From contig NC_081409.1 of NCBI RefSeq assembly GCF_030272615.1, forward strand, positions 530,384,291 to 530,448,290: 64,000 nt of DNA, read 5' to 3'. Shown here piece after piece: positions 21,817 through 32,259 of the stretch (position 1 is the first letter of the stretch; the number at the start of each line of letters is the position of its first letter). The stretch comes from Cryptomeria japonica (taxonomy: Eukaryota > Streptophyta > Pinopsida > Cupressales > Cupressaceae). The position numbers and the translations under genes are program-made. The notes beneath the pieces were generated by a model. It searched no databases and had not been told where the DNA came from. It saw only the letters and a list, made by a program, of their open reading frames with translations.

Positions 21817-22038
21817 ACTTTAGCCTAGATATTGTATTGAGCATATTTTTAATTTGGCCTATGAGCCGAATCTTGTCAACTCATATGTTGCTGATAGATT
21901 ATAATTGTTTTTCATGATATAATACAGTTTGTTTCTACATTGCCTCCATCACATTGAGTTGCTTCTATTGTGTAACTCTTGTTGCATGGTCCAGACTATT
22001 CTCTTTGAATACCCTCCTGCCATGACTGCACCAACCTT

Positions 22039-22623
22039 GTATCCGACAATCATGGAAGAAAACTTCACATCTGGTTCAGCAATATCATTGATAGTCATTA
22101 CTCTCTTATCAAATTTTGAACTAGTTGCATTGGTTACCATCTAATTCTTTACAGACTAGAGTGCAGAAAAACCACCAGATGAGTTTAAACTAGTTAAAAC
22201 TCGGATTACATCCTTAGTGATTTTCCACAACTGATTCAACCACATAAATTCATCATGAATTCTCCTTAGAATGTACCATACCCATTCGTTCTCATAAAAA
22301 ATTGGAAACCTAACCACTTGCATGAAGTTCTTCTCCTCTAGAGCTTTGAATTCAAGTTCAACCTTGATATGCTCTCCCATAATCTATTTAGAATACAAAT
22401 TTAACATTTGGGAGCCACCCAATTCTTCAACATTTGCATGAATGTATGCCCCAATGTCTTCCACATGAAGAACATTGTGTGGAATTGATGAAAATTGTCC
22501 CTGTAGATCATCTTCCATAGATTTGTAAGGGTGTTTCTTAAATTTATGGTTAGATCTCTCAGTTATGTCGACTAACAATGGTGTATCCATCTTCAAAAAT
22601 ATCAAATTCACAAGATTTCTCAA
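22039..22623 (-). pseudogene. Element H ORF2, N-terminal part (unknown protein)
   Basis: A single minus-strand frame from the Met at 22623 to the gypsy B insertion, with only three interruptions by stop codons in about 195 codons. Readable stretches include SSIPHNVLHVEDIGAYIHAN, VRFPIFYENEWVWYILRRIH and a SKFDKRVMTINDIAEPD segment. The frame passes exactly into 13380-13188 when copy B and one TSD copy are removed. I do not recognise the family. The start codon choice is provisional; the stretch 22624-22879 between ORF1 and ORF2 is full of stops. Confidence 0.6.
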
Positions 22624-22879
22624 AAAAAATACCTCACACGTTGGATTAGGTTTTCATGCTGAATCACCTTCATAGTTTGATCGCTTTGGAAATCTTCTCA
22701 CAGAGGTCACTTATACACTTCTCTTGTCATGCAAAGTGAAAAATGAGAGGTAAAAGTTACCTTTTATCTTCAACACACTTAACTTTTTGATGCATTAATC
22801 TACCATCCTTTCAGTGACAACTGCTAGAAGAGGAGAAAATGATTTTCATGAAGACTCCCCCTAGGTTGAAGGCCTTAAA

Positions 22880-24064
22880 CTAGCTCCCAGAGGAATTCCT
22901 AGCCCCAGGTTCTAGTGTGAATTCATTTCCTACATCAAACTCTTTTTTTACCCATGTCTTCTTCATTTGATCCCTGATCTCATCCAATTTATCTTTTCCT
23001 TTATCATCCTTTTGCACATTCTTGTTCTTATCTACTAGACCCTTCCTATCCACATTCTTGCTTCTACATAATTTTACAATGTGACCAGATTTGTTGCAAT
23101 TATAGCACACAACATTTCTCTATCTAGGCCTATAATTCCCTTGATTTCCTCTTGACCTGCATTGATTAGCAATATGACCAAATCTACCACAAGCATAACA
23201 TCTAACATTCCTCCTATTGAAAGAGTTGTTGTCATATTTATGCATTCACTTAATTTATGACCATATTTATTGCAATTGAAACAATGACCAGAGAAAGATG
23301 GATCATTTTGATTCATTCTAATTTTGCATTGAAGCCTTATGAACAAATAATAATAAATAAAGAAATTTCCATTGAATTTTTTACCATTAGGTTGCCTTAC
23401 CAGAGACCTTCTAGCTTTTTTCCTCTGATTTCTTGACTTAGGATTGTGTTTGACCAAATTCAGAGCTTTCACCTTTCTCAAATCCAAGACCTCACTTGTC
23501 ATATTCATTCTTTTGACTTTGCAACAACATATCAAGCTTAGCTGAGTTGATCTTGAACTTTTCCTTGTACTCATTTGCAGTCACAAGTTCCTCCCTAAGA
23601 ATGATGATCTTCCTTTCAAGCTCTTGCTCATTTTTCTTGGATTTTTGTAGTTCAAGCTTCAGCTGATCATTCTCATAGTTAAGTTTGCAGCATTCATCAG
23701 ATCTACTTTTCAAGGATTGATTAAGAATCTCTTTATTCTTCTTTCTTCCCTCAATCTCCTTGGTTAACTTCATCACTATAGATTTCATCTCATGATTCAG
23801 GATAGCATTATCTCCTGTAAGCTTCTCACATTATTCTATCTTCTCCTTCAAGGCTTCATCATTCATGCTTTGGCTTTCTTTCTATTTTAGCTTATCAACA
23901 AGTTCCTTTCTCTTCTCCCTAGACTTATACAGTTGCTCCTTTAATGATTGAATGAAATTCTTAGCATCCTTAAGGTTTTCTTGCAAGTTTTGGACTTTAT
24001 CTTTGGACTAATCAAGATCATCAAGTGCCACTAGAAGTTGTTGTTGAAGACCACTAGAATCCAT
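22880..24064 (-). pseudogene. Element H ORF1: coiled coil plus three CCHC knuckles
   Basis: The likely start is the Met at 24064 (MDSSGLQQQLLVALDDLD). About 190 codons of Lys/Glu/Leu-rich sequence follow (e.g. SRSDECCKLNYENDQLKLEL), consistent with a long coiled coil. A basic linker and three zinc knuckles come next: CFNCNKYGHKLSEC, CYACGRFGHIANQC and CYNCNKSGHIVKLC. This resembles the C-terminal half of a copia gag without the capsid domain. Frameshifts and several stops are present. A nucleic-acid-binding role is inferred from the knuckles. Confidence 0.75.
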
Positions 24065-24117
24065 TGAACCACCTTCTTGAATACTCCTCAAGATATTAAA
24101 CTTCTTTCAAGGAACTA

Positions 24118-24130
24118 GGCTCTGATACCA
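24118..24130 (-). other. Element H primer-binding site
   Basis: The minus strand reads TGGTATCAGAGCC, the initiator-Met PBS, two nucleotides inside the LTR end at 24133. Confidence 0.88.
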
Positions 24131-24132
24131 AT

Positions 24133-25230
24133 TGTTGGAATCAAGGAACACTGAGAGGGGGGGTCAATAAGTGTTCTATAAGTTTTAACTTTATTTAACT
24201 TTTCATTCAACTACTTAATGCATATGAACAAAAGAAAGATGTAAGAACTCAAAGGAAATAACCACAACACCATCACACCAAGATTTATGTACATGGAAAC
24301 CCCATTAACAAAAAAACCACAATGGGGATGAAAAACAATATAAATATACTCTACAGAAGTATAGAAATATTACAAAGAGGAATGCACATGCATTCAGGCA
24401 CACTGCCTAGAGCTTACTGCTCAAGAAAGAGAAGCTCACTACCTACAAATTAATTATATAATGTCACTAAAGACTTTGAACTAAATAATAGCATCTACAA
24501 ATGCCTGAGTATAGTTCCAGTTGAGCACATTATACAAATTTTCCACACTCTATCAGAAATTGCTCTGCTCCACTATCCTGCAATAATTCAGAGCATAAAT
24601 CCTTATCATGTGCATGTAAAACTATGCCCAATTGATCACAATCACCTTTTGCATACACCTCGATATTTAAAATGTTTATAACAATCGATCTTATATATCC
24701 GAAACAAGAGATTAGGTCAATTACATGTCGGCTTCAAGAACACTTTTCTTATTATGAAACATGTATAAATTGTCGGCTAAATCTGAACCAAAATACCAAT
24801 GTGGACCAAATTTTTTTTCCATATGTTACCAAAATAATCAAACCAAATACCTAGAACACAAAAGTAATCATCAAAATCAATCCACATAATTTGCATAAGG
24901 GTTATCCACACAAGACTACTATAATGCATTGATAGACTGAGAAATGATATACTAGAGCTTCTCACTCACAAAATGAACATCACCAGAGGCTAAAACCCTA
25001 GAATAAGGCTACCCAAACATCCATCAAACTTTCCTAAAATTTGCAACACAAACTATTAACCTGAAATGAAATGCTACCCAAAATACTGAACTTTTCTAAA
25101 TACTTTGTTCTAGTTTGCCAAACTTGAACCAATCTGCATTCTGGCTTCCAGTAGGATCAAATCACATAATATGAATGGGATAACTGAATTTGGTTGCCAT
25201 CAATGACAATACCAGATGATTTGTGTAGTG
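24133..25230 (-). mobile_element. Element H 5' LTR
   Basis: The inner end is certain (TGTTGGAATC next to the PBS). The outer end lies between about 25220 and 25280, after the CCATCAATGACAATA motif that also marks the outer ends of S1-S3 and I. The part 24490-25165 is repeated at 10545-11205. Confidence 0.78.
24146..24176 (-). promoter_or_regulatory. U5-end hairpin with C-run loop (H)
   Basis: Arms GAACACTGA (24146-24154) and TAAGTGTTC (24168-24176) pair at eight of nine positions around the 13-nt loop GAGGGGGGGTCAA. The structure lies 13 nt from the LTR end and 15 nt from the PBS. Confidence 0.75.
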
Positions 25231-25270
25231 TCTCCTGTGAAAAATACCATTTTCTGAACCTTCTCCTAAC

Positions 25271-25417
25271 CAAGAGGTTCAACCTAAATCTCCAAGACAT
25301 AAAATGATTAAGACAAATGATGGTTCAAGTTCTATTCCTATTAGAGATCCTATTTTTGTTAATCTTGATGAAGAAATAAATGAGAATGTTGTTCTTGATG
25401 AAAATTTCGATGCTAAT
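25271..25417 (+). other. Unassigned segment between H and K
   Basis: A short AT-rich piece with an open plus-strand frame (MIKTNDGSSSIPIRDPIF) that runs into LTR K. It may be the tail of an earlier K-type element. Nothing is recognised. Confidence 0.3.
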
Positions 25418-26368
25418 TGTAGCATCGTAAATTGTACGCACTTGCTTGGGTGGTACAATTTCACACCTAGTTTAGCACCCGCCTTGGCGCATTTTGTATT
25501 TTGCATTGCATTTCCCCTTTAGCACTTAATTAATTAAAGTAATTAGGTCTAACGTTCTATTTTATCATCTCCCATATCATAAAGTTGGGCCCTTTTCATT
25601 AAAGTGTGCCCCTTTCATTTTATTCTTCCAATACATCATTTAATCTAAAACCCTAATTAGGTCCTATTTTGAACTTGGGGGCTTGATTTCGGGGGTCAAA
25701 ACATCTCAAAATCAGCTGTAACTTTGGGATTCTCTCTAAAATCATCATATCTGACGGCCCTGAAAATTTGGTGAAAATTTGTCGGGACCATGGCGCCCGG
25801 AGTGCAACATGGTCCTGGACATTTTTCCCGAAATTTTAGGAGCACGATCCAATCATAAAATAAAGCTTAACCCCAAGAAATTGGCGGGATATTCAATCTC
25901 TAGGTCGGCCAAAAGATGAAATTAAGACCTAGGGTTTCATATATAAGAGCTCTCTTTCTTCATTTGAAAGGACCCAAATTTTGGCTTTGGAGGACCTTCT
26001 AGGCAGCGAAAGAGCAGATCTTTGAAGACTTCAATAACATTCAACATCCATCCATCAAGCATTCATCAATTTCATTCATTTAGGGCTTGGGAGACATTGA
26101 AGAACAATAGGAGATTACTGACTGAAGATTGGCTTGTACTCCTCCCTTGAGGGTTGGGTATGATTTCATGTTGTTTTCATGTCTTTGCATAAGCTTCAAT
26201 ATATCCTTTATTCATGCTTTAGATCACTTTGCATCTTGATTTAGAGCATTTACATTATCATTTACAAGCAATTAGGGTTTACTTTCTAGGTTGCTCTAGT
26301 TTGCTTTCTTGCATTTAAGGACCTTGCACACACACTAGGTCTGCACACACAATACATTTTACAATACA
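25418..26368 (+). mobile_element. LTR-like segment K (non-chromovirus gypsy)
   Basis: Starts TGTAGCATCGTAAATTG, comparable to the start of L at 28044 (TGTAGAGCCCTAAAATTG). It ends near ACAATACA, just before a leader motif (GGTGGAAATCACCAAAGCG) that recurs after L and near 30900. A TATA box is at 25940-25946. No coding sequence lies inside. Boundaries are by analogy, without a TSD. Confidence 0.55.
25940..25946 (+). promoter_or_regulatory. TATA box in LTR K
   Basis: TTTCATATATAAGAGCTC about 430 bp before the LTR end, with a pyrimidine-rich start-site-like region after it. Confidence 0.5.
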
Positions 26369-27260
26369 ACTTGGCTATTCGTGGAGGTGGAAATCACCAA
26401 AGCGGGGGTTTGACTAAGGCAAAACCCTATATAGCCGCCCACCACACCTTTTCAGATATAAGTGCAGGTTTCAGAATTCGGACGATGCCGCAAGTTACAG
26501 ATCTGGAAGAAGCAGACAGAGACCGAACTTCACACCAAATCTCAGAGCAAAAGACTAGGATAGGGGCGTGGGGCGCCCTGGTCCCTGGGACAGGGGCGCT
26601 GGGCGCCCTGGTCCCTGGGACAGGGGCACTAGGCACCCTGGTCCTTTTGACAGCAGTTTTTAGCATTTTTGACAACTTTGCAAAACAACAGTTTCCGGAG
26701 TAGTTTTAGGGGCAGAATCAGGACAGTGGCGCCCGCGCCCCTGTCCCGAACATTTTCAATCAGATTTTAACTCCGGGTATGCATTTACATTCTTGTCTTG
26801 TCCTTGTTTAAGTTCAATTCTGCAATCTTGTTATTAGTTCATACTTGCACTTTGGGGTTAGGGATTGAACTTGCATCATTTCATCTTTCAATTGCAACAA
26901 AGGAATAGAAATCCTAATAGGTAGCCCGTGGCTCTCTCTTCCACAAAAAGAAGTAGCCAATTGTATGATACCTCTAGGCTCTTTCGTATTCCACAAATGT
27001 GTGATTGAAAGTGAGATTAGGGCATGTTTGCTTGGTGTCACTTTTTCCCCCACACACTAATAATTCAGATGATGAATATGAATATACTGATGTTGACAAT
27101 GATTTATCTAAACAATTTTCAAAAGCATTAATCCTATCTCTAAGTGACAAACAAAGTGACTCATCATTAGAGAATGGTCCTTGTTTGGAACTTGTGATAG
27201 TTCCATCTATTGTGCTATATGTTTCTCCTCTTGCAATGTTGTCCACCTTTCCTAAATAGT
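26369..27260 (+). other. Leader of element K, GC-rich and structured
   Basis: Begins with TTGGCTATTCGTGGAGGTGG, in PBS position, though the tRNA is not identified. It contains a 30-bp triple repeat at 26561-26650 and an inverted copy of its core near 26722-26750. An acidic 84-codon open stretch at 27005-27259 is unrecognised. Confidence 0.45.
26561..26650. repeat. 30-bp GC-rich minisatellite, three units
   Basis: Three units of CAGGGGCGCTGGGCGCCCTG plus GTCCCTGGGA. The third unit is more diverged. Each unit is ten codons, so the plus strand reads GTGALGALVP repeated, but this is a by-product of the period. The core recurs inverted at about 26722-26750 (GGCGCCCGCGCCCCTGTCCC). Confidence 0.85.
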
Positions 27261-28043
27261 GATGAGCAAGATGGGGGGGTGGATGGTTTGTATGATTAGC
27301 TTCATTCATGCCATAGATTCTCATTCTCTCCTCTCTTGCTTGTTTGTGACCTTCTTCTATTTGTTGTTCCTAGTGTTGTCTACTTGAGGACGAGCCAAAT
27401 TGTTGAGATCTCTTTTGGTCTCTCCTATGTTGACTCAAAAGACACATGTGCCCTTTTTCCATGGTGGTTTTTCTTTCTTTGAGAGATGAGGATAATTCTA
27501 TGCATATATATACATGATATACATTGTTTTATCATAAAAAGCATACTAGCCCCAAAGTTAAGCGAAATCACCTCATGTTTTATGTCTTGTGATAATTATC
27601 TTTTGATTTACCCTTTCTTGGGGGAATTTTATTGTGATAACATGATTGTATTTTTGGGTGTATCATACCTTACAACAATTTCTCCTGATGTATCATACAT
27701 AATCACTTTAATGTGGAGACATGCACTCCGCTCAATGTCTCTCTCTTTTGCATATCTTGATACTTAAGTTACTTAGAAAACTTTGTCTTTTGCTTTGTAA
27801 TTTTGGAATCTTTCTTTTCATCACTCATAGTAAGAGGACCTTACTAGTTTATATTCATGGATCTCTCTTTCTCTTCCTCATGATGTCCCTTTTATCTTGT
27901 CATTAAATTTGTAAGATCCTAAAGTCCACTAGGGGTGGTGTACATTGCATTCTTGGTGACTTAGTGAAAGTTTTTCAATGTGAACCCTTGTACTCTATCA
28001 AGAGTATGATTGAATTCATACTCCCACTAAAGTTGGGGCTAAA
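27261..28043 (+). other. Noncoding interior of K ending in a PPT-like tract
   Basis: AT-rich sequence with no recognisable domain. It ends AAAGTTGGGGCTAAA at 28029-28043, directly before LTR L, which resembles a polypurine tract. Confidence 0.4.
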
Positions 28044-28710
28044 TGTAGAGCCCTAAAATTGTATCCTTTTATAATTTTGATTGCATTGAGTCCCTAACTT
28101 AGTGTTTGCAACCTTAGGCCTGATTGGGACCTAATTCTACTCATATCACTCAAGAGTTACTGCATTTTTTACTTTTGCATCAGCTAGGCACCTTGTCTGA
28201 GCCCCAAAATGGGGTAGGACCAGAGAACCACACTATGGTCCTAATTAGGACTAGGGTGCCATGCTCTAGTCATCCCTATTTTGGGCCCCTTTCAAACCCT
28301 TTTCCCTATTTTAAAAATTAGCAAGATTCCTAGCTTTGTGTCAGCTCATGTAAGATAATTAATCATTTTTTTGATGGGCAAGTATGAAAGGAGGCTTTCC
28401 CCTCTCATTTTGAGATCAATCCAACAACAAGCATACATTATACACATATGAGATCAATTAATCAAGCAATTGAGCAAGTAATTAGTTTTCCTTCAAGCCT
28501 TGGAGTAGCAACAAAGTCAAGAATCAAGTATTGAAGTGGACATTCACATCCTATTTTATCAAAGACTTCATGAAACCCTAATCTCGTGTAGAGACCAAAA
28601 AAAATTCACAAGGGGGTATATAATTTGGTTTTCAGTCATTATTCAACATCTCCCTCAAAAATAGAATCTACATCTACAACAATTCAATTATCTTTTATCT
28701 CTATTTCATG
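28044..28710 (+). mobile_element. LTR-like segment L
   Basis: Starts TGTAGAGCCCTAAAATTG after a PPT-like tract and ends before TGGTTAATTCCAAAACTGGGG, the counterpart of the K leader start. It contains GTATATAATTT near 28617, a possible TATA box. It could be the 3' LTR of K, the 5' LTR of L, or both. Confidence 0.5.
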
Positions 28711-29235
28711 GTTAATTCCAAAACTGGGGTTTGACTTAGGAAATCCCCTATTCTCAACCTATTTCCCTTTCTTTCTATGTGTAGGAAACAAGTACGAAGC
28801 TCTGATTTTCATAATAGGCATTATTTGAAGAGATGAATTAACCCTCTTTGTCATGCAAAAAGTTAGGAGGACTAGAGCGATGGGTGCTCTGGTCTCGACA
28901 TTTTTGGAGCTTTTTCAAGGATCAGGTCTGAATCTACATATACTTTTTAGATCCATGTGTATATCTCAGTCTCGCATTTGTAGCTCATTATTTCTACATT
29001 TTGCTTTCATTTTCAACACCGTTCTCTAATTTGAGCATTTTAACTCACAAAAGAGGGTAAACAGTTCATATCCCCTTCAATCCAATCAATATTTATAGTT
29101 CTTATCATTACTACCTTGTGATTAAATCTATTGGATTCACCCCGCTTTTGAATGTGATGGAAAATTAGTAGTTTTCATCCTTCTCATGTTGGAAAACCTA
29201 ATTTTCTACCCATTACACTATTACATCATTTCAAT
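28711..29235 (+). other. Leader of element L
   Basis: Noncoding. One diverged unit of the K minisatellite is recognisable at about 28869-28900 (AGAGCGATGGGTGCTCTGG). Nothing else was recognised. Confidence 0.35.
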
Positions 29236-30103
29236 AATTAGCTAATGCTTTCATTCAAAAATTTCATAATAATATTGGTCCTAAAATTAGTTTCACTAAT
29301 TTGATTCATTGCAAGAAAGGTGTTAAAGAAAAAGTGAGTGATTTTATTGGTAGATATAAACATTTGTATTATAAAATTTCTTATCTTATGCCTGATCAAC
29401 ATGTTCAAAGAATTTTTATTGTTAATTTATAAAAAAAAATTAGAGATAAGCTTCTCTTTTTTGAGTTTACTTCATTTACACAATTGTGCACAATAGTTCA
29501 TAATTATCAACTTCAAGTGGGTCAATTTGAATCATCTCATTCAATGGCTCCAATTGATAAGAATGAAAGTGCTCAGCAATATTTTTGTGAAGTTTAAAAT
29601 AAACAAGGGATACATCAAGATAATGACAACATCAATATTCAAGTGGCAGCCACGACATCAGGTGTGGTCCCTTTATCCAAATACTTTAGAAAAAAATTAC
29701 TCTTCTTTCTAAGTCTTTGCATAGTATAATGTCAAATTTCATAAATAATAATGTGTTGAAACTTCCTCCCATAAAGCCAATCAATACCTCCAAACCTTTT
29801 CCATCTTATCATGATCCCAAAGTCTTTTGCCAATATCATCGTCAACTTGGTCATGATGTTGAGAAGTGTTATACCTTAAGGAGTAAGATTCAAGATTTCA
29901 TTGATAACAATACCATATTTGTAGTTGGTGTGAATGACAAAGGAAACAAATCCATAGCTCCTCCTAATCAATATCTCCAAATTTTAACTAATCCTTTTCC
30001 TTCCCATTCTACTAATGTTGTTGAGTCTGAGTCTCTTTACTTTTCTTCGAGTGGCCTTGGCATTGAGTCCAACAATGTTGTAAATCTTGTTCATATCTCC
30101 TAA
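29236..30103 (+). pseudogene. Element L gag (Tat/Athila-like)
   Basis: The first part (to about 29700) reads as a retrotransposon gag core (CKKGVKEKVSDFIGRYKHLY, then a DKLLFFEFTSFTQL block) with stops. The second part is open from 29717 to 30103 and contains a knuckle-like CQYHRQLGHDVEKCYTLR, the form seen in Tat/Athila-type gypsy gag. It differs in kind from the CX2CX4HX4C knuckles of copies A and B. The capsid start is missing or unrecognised. Confidence 0.65.
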
Positions 30104-30250
30104 GGACCTATACAATACCTTTGATCCTATTGATACTATTGATGCACCTGTTGGCCCACTATATATCACTATGAAGATCAAAGACAAAATCTAACAAGGG
30201 GTGCTCATTGATATAGTGTGTATGGTGAATGTGATAACTAGAAGAATATC
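30100..30250 (+). pseudogene. Element L protease fragment
   Basis: Directly after gag, a short frame reads GPLYITMKIKDKI, stop, then GVLIDIVCMVNVIT. This is the decayed active-site strand of a gypsy protease in which the usual IDxG has become IDIV. It stops soon after. Confidence 0.5.
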
Positions 30251-30870
30251 TTTACACTTTACAATTACATAAGGTAACATATTGTAATATCAAAAATTAT
30301 TCCTTATGCAATTAAATGCGGTAAGTGGCATTTTCCTCGACATCATCAAAGATTGTGTGCTGCCATCTTTGTCCTTTTGTCCATTGGGACCGTCTTGTCA
30401 GCTTCAAACTAGAATTTTACCAACTCTATTGATCTGTCACCTTCAAGACTCTAGCATGATGTAGAGGCATCCGTGCAGTGTGCTAGTGTCCCATGAATCT
30501 AATAATCCATAGGTGTCCATTTGAGCATTACTCATGTGCTTGGAAGGAATGATAATGCCCCTACATGCGCCCACCAACATCATTTTTTCATCCACGATCC
30601 ATATCTCTCTTGTTTGAAAGCATTTTGAGGATCTTTTGGCATTTGAGATCACTTCTTGTAGGTTGGAGCTCTTGGTGGTTTTCTTGAGAGACAATCATGG
30701 ATTTTCCAGCACTCTACAGTCCACCATTGTTGCAATCCTTCAAGAAACTCATGGTATTATCTTCATGAATCTTAGAAGGGGAGTTGCCTTGACTTTTCCT
30801 TGATTCATTTCACTTTTACATTCATTTATTTTGAATCTATTTTCATTTATATATTATCTTTATCAATACA
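30251..30870. other. No recognisable gene
   Basis: 620 bp without a supported feature. A minus-strand open stretch of 83 codons (30443-30694) has no family I can name. Confidence 0.3.
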
Positions 30871-31250
30871 TATTTCCCCGTGGCTTTATTTGGGTTGTCC
30901 ATGGTGATGGAAACACCAAAACGAGGGTCTAACTTAGAAAGAATCCAAAACACAACCCCAACATTTTCCCTTCTTGTTTGTGTCTAGGTTCATAATCATG
31001 AGAAATATTTTTTATTGTAGGAGGCTCCAATCATGGACCGGTTGTGAGTTCTTTCCATCTTTTCCTTTTTATTTTATTCTAATCATTTCGTATTTTGCAT
31101 CTACTAGCTTAGTCTCATCATTTTCAATTTTTTTATCACATTATATCTACGTCCAGTATTCTCTATATGGATTATGTACCTCATTCATATAGGATGATAG
31201 TGCACCACACTAGTGTCCCAGACGCGGGCGTGTTCTCTGGATAGAGGCTT
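30871..31250 (+). other. Leader of a third gypsy unit (M)
   Basis: TGGGTTGTCCATGGTGATGG, then AACACCAAAACGAGGGTCTAAC, is clearly related to the leader start of K. A GC-rich GACGCGGGCGTGTTCTCTGG near 31211 corresponds to the K minisatellite. The LTR that should precede it is not delimited. Confidence 0.45.
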
Positions 31251-32259
31251 GGAAGAGTGGTCTAAGAGTCCCAGATTGTTGTTTATTGATTCAAATTATT
31301 TTTCATCCCCTGGCTCACCCTTAGGATCAGTTCAAGTGAGGTATCAGAGGGTCAATTTGTTCTCTAGGATTCATCATCCTTGAGGTAGCAAATTTCCTCT
31401 ATTATATTTTTGGTGAACCTGATGTGAACCCAACCTTTCTTTTTGCATTGCGTGTTTATCATTTAGATCATTGCATACATCTAATCTAATTTACAAAAAA
31501 AACCAAACATAATTTGCATAACCCTCTTCATCTTTCTAAGTATCAAGCTTTAGTAGAAGACAAGATCCTTCATGTACCTATAGTATAGTCTTAGCATCAG
31601 AAGACTCATCTATGAGCTTTATGACCCAAACTTCCATAAGAGCTGTAGTCAAAAGGTCATCTAGATAGAGTTTTCCTCTTGATTGTTATAGTCCTCCTTT
31701 GCCCAATGCGATGTTTAATGATCGAATTCCTAACCCAAATGATTTCTCAGCTTCTCATCCCATTAAGTCCATTTTGACAGGGGGCCCTCTCCACTTGGTT
31801 TACAATCCAACTCTTAGAGAAACTCTATGAAGAATTCCACTCCATCTTCCCCTCCTATTATTGATCATGATTGCTCTCACTATTGACTTTGAGCAAATAG
31901 ACATGTTTGAGCAAAATCTGAGAGACTTTTAGGGTTTCTGAAATCAGGAGAATGTCCTCCCCTTAGATGGAAATATCATGAGCACTCTGAGAGATATTTT
32001 AATCTTAGACAAGAGAGGCCTGGAGATATTGAGGGCATTATCTATGATTGTAAGGAATCATGTGCCTTTAGTTGGTACCTCTCCTCAGGATGGCTAGTCT
32101 AACATTTGTGGCTCTCATCTTGGTGTGGCCATGCCTGGTTCAACAATACACATGGTTGATCCTGGGCCTAATACTATTCCTTGTATCACTGCTTCATCTA
32201 CCCCTTTGGGCTATACAACTATGTCTAGTGACTCAACCTTTGCCTCTGTTGTAGCTTAA
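31251..32259 (+). other. Unassigned interior upstream of M gag
   Basis: About 1 kb with no supported feature. It is presumably decayed leader or gag N-terminus of M. Confidence 0.3.

Larger units (their letters stand above)
13386..22033 (+). mobile_element. Ty3/gypsy chromovirus copy B
   Basis: A full-length but degenerate element of 8648 bp including two later solo-LTR insertions. It has LTRs at 13386-14073 and 20061-22033 and a perfect 5-bp TSD (ACCTT at 13381-13385 and 22034-22038). The gene order is gag, zinc knuckle, protease, RT, RNase H, integrase, chromodomain, which defines chromoviruses. It is inserted in ORF2 of element H in the opposite orientation; removing it together with one TSD copy restores an uninterrupted H reading frame. 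All enzymes carry disabling changes. Confidence 0.93.
20061..22033 (+). mobile_element. Copy B 3' LTR (split by S2)
   Basis: Starts TGATGTAGGAGT and ends TGACTGCACCA before the TSD ACCTT. Without the S2 insertion (20650-21816) it is about 800 bp, including the about 120 bp missing from the 5' LTR. Confidence 0.9.
10541..25270 (-). mobile_element. Element H: pol-less LTR element with unknown ORF2
   Basis: A minus-strand element with a 5' LTR (24133 to about 25230), an initiator-Met PBS, a gag-like ORF1 with coiled coil and three CCHC knuckles, a second long ORF of unknown function, and the start of a 3' LTR (10541-11205, matching 24490-25165). There is no protease, integrase, RT or RNase H between PBS and 3' LTR, so it is non-autonomous. 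Gypsy B is inserted in ORF2 and gypsy A in the 3' LTR, so the rest of the 3' LTR should lie past the left edge. The LTR type is that of element I and solo LTRs S1-S3, a Ty1/copia family. Confidence 0.75.

Noticed and set aside
13386-22033. Reading copies A and B as the two arms of one inverted-repeat (foldback) element flanking 10541-13385
   Set aside because: B has its own perfect TSD and both LTRs, and the segment between the copies is part of ORF2 of H, so these are two independent insertions in opposite orientation.
26371-26703. 110-codon ORF with GTGALGALVP repeats
   Set aside because: The open frame is a by-product of a 30-bp minisatellite in a gypsy leader; it spans the PBS-like region and has no homologous frame in L or M.
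27005-27259. 84-codon acidic plus-strand ORF in element K
   Set aside because: No domain, no continuation, and no matching frame in the related L and M interiors.
30443-30694. 83-codon minus-strand ORF (VDEKMMLVGACRGIIIP)
   Set aside because: No recognisable family, antisense to surrounding gypsy remnants, short; left as unassigned.
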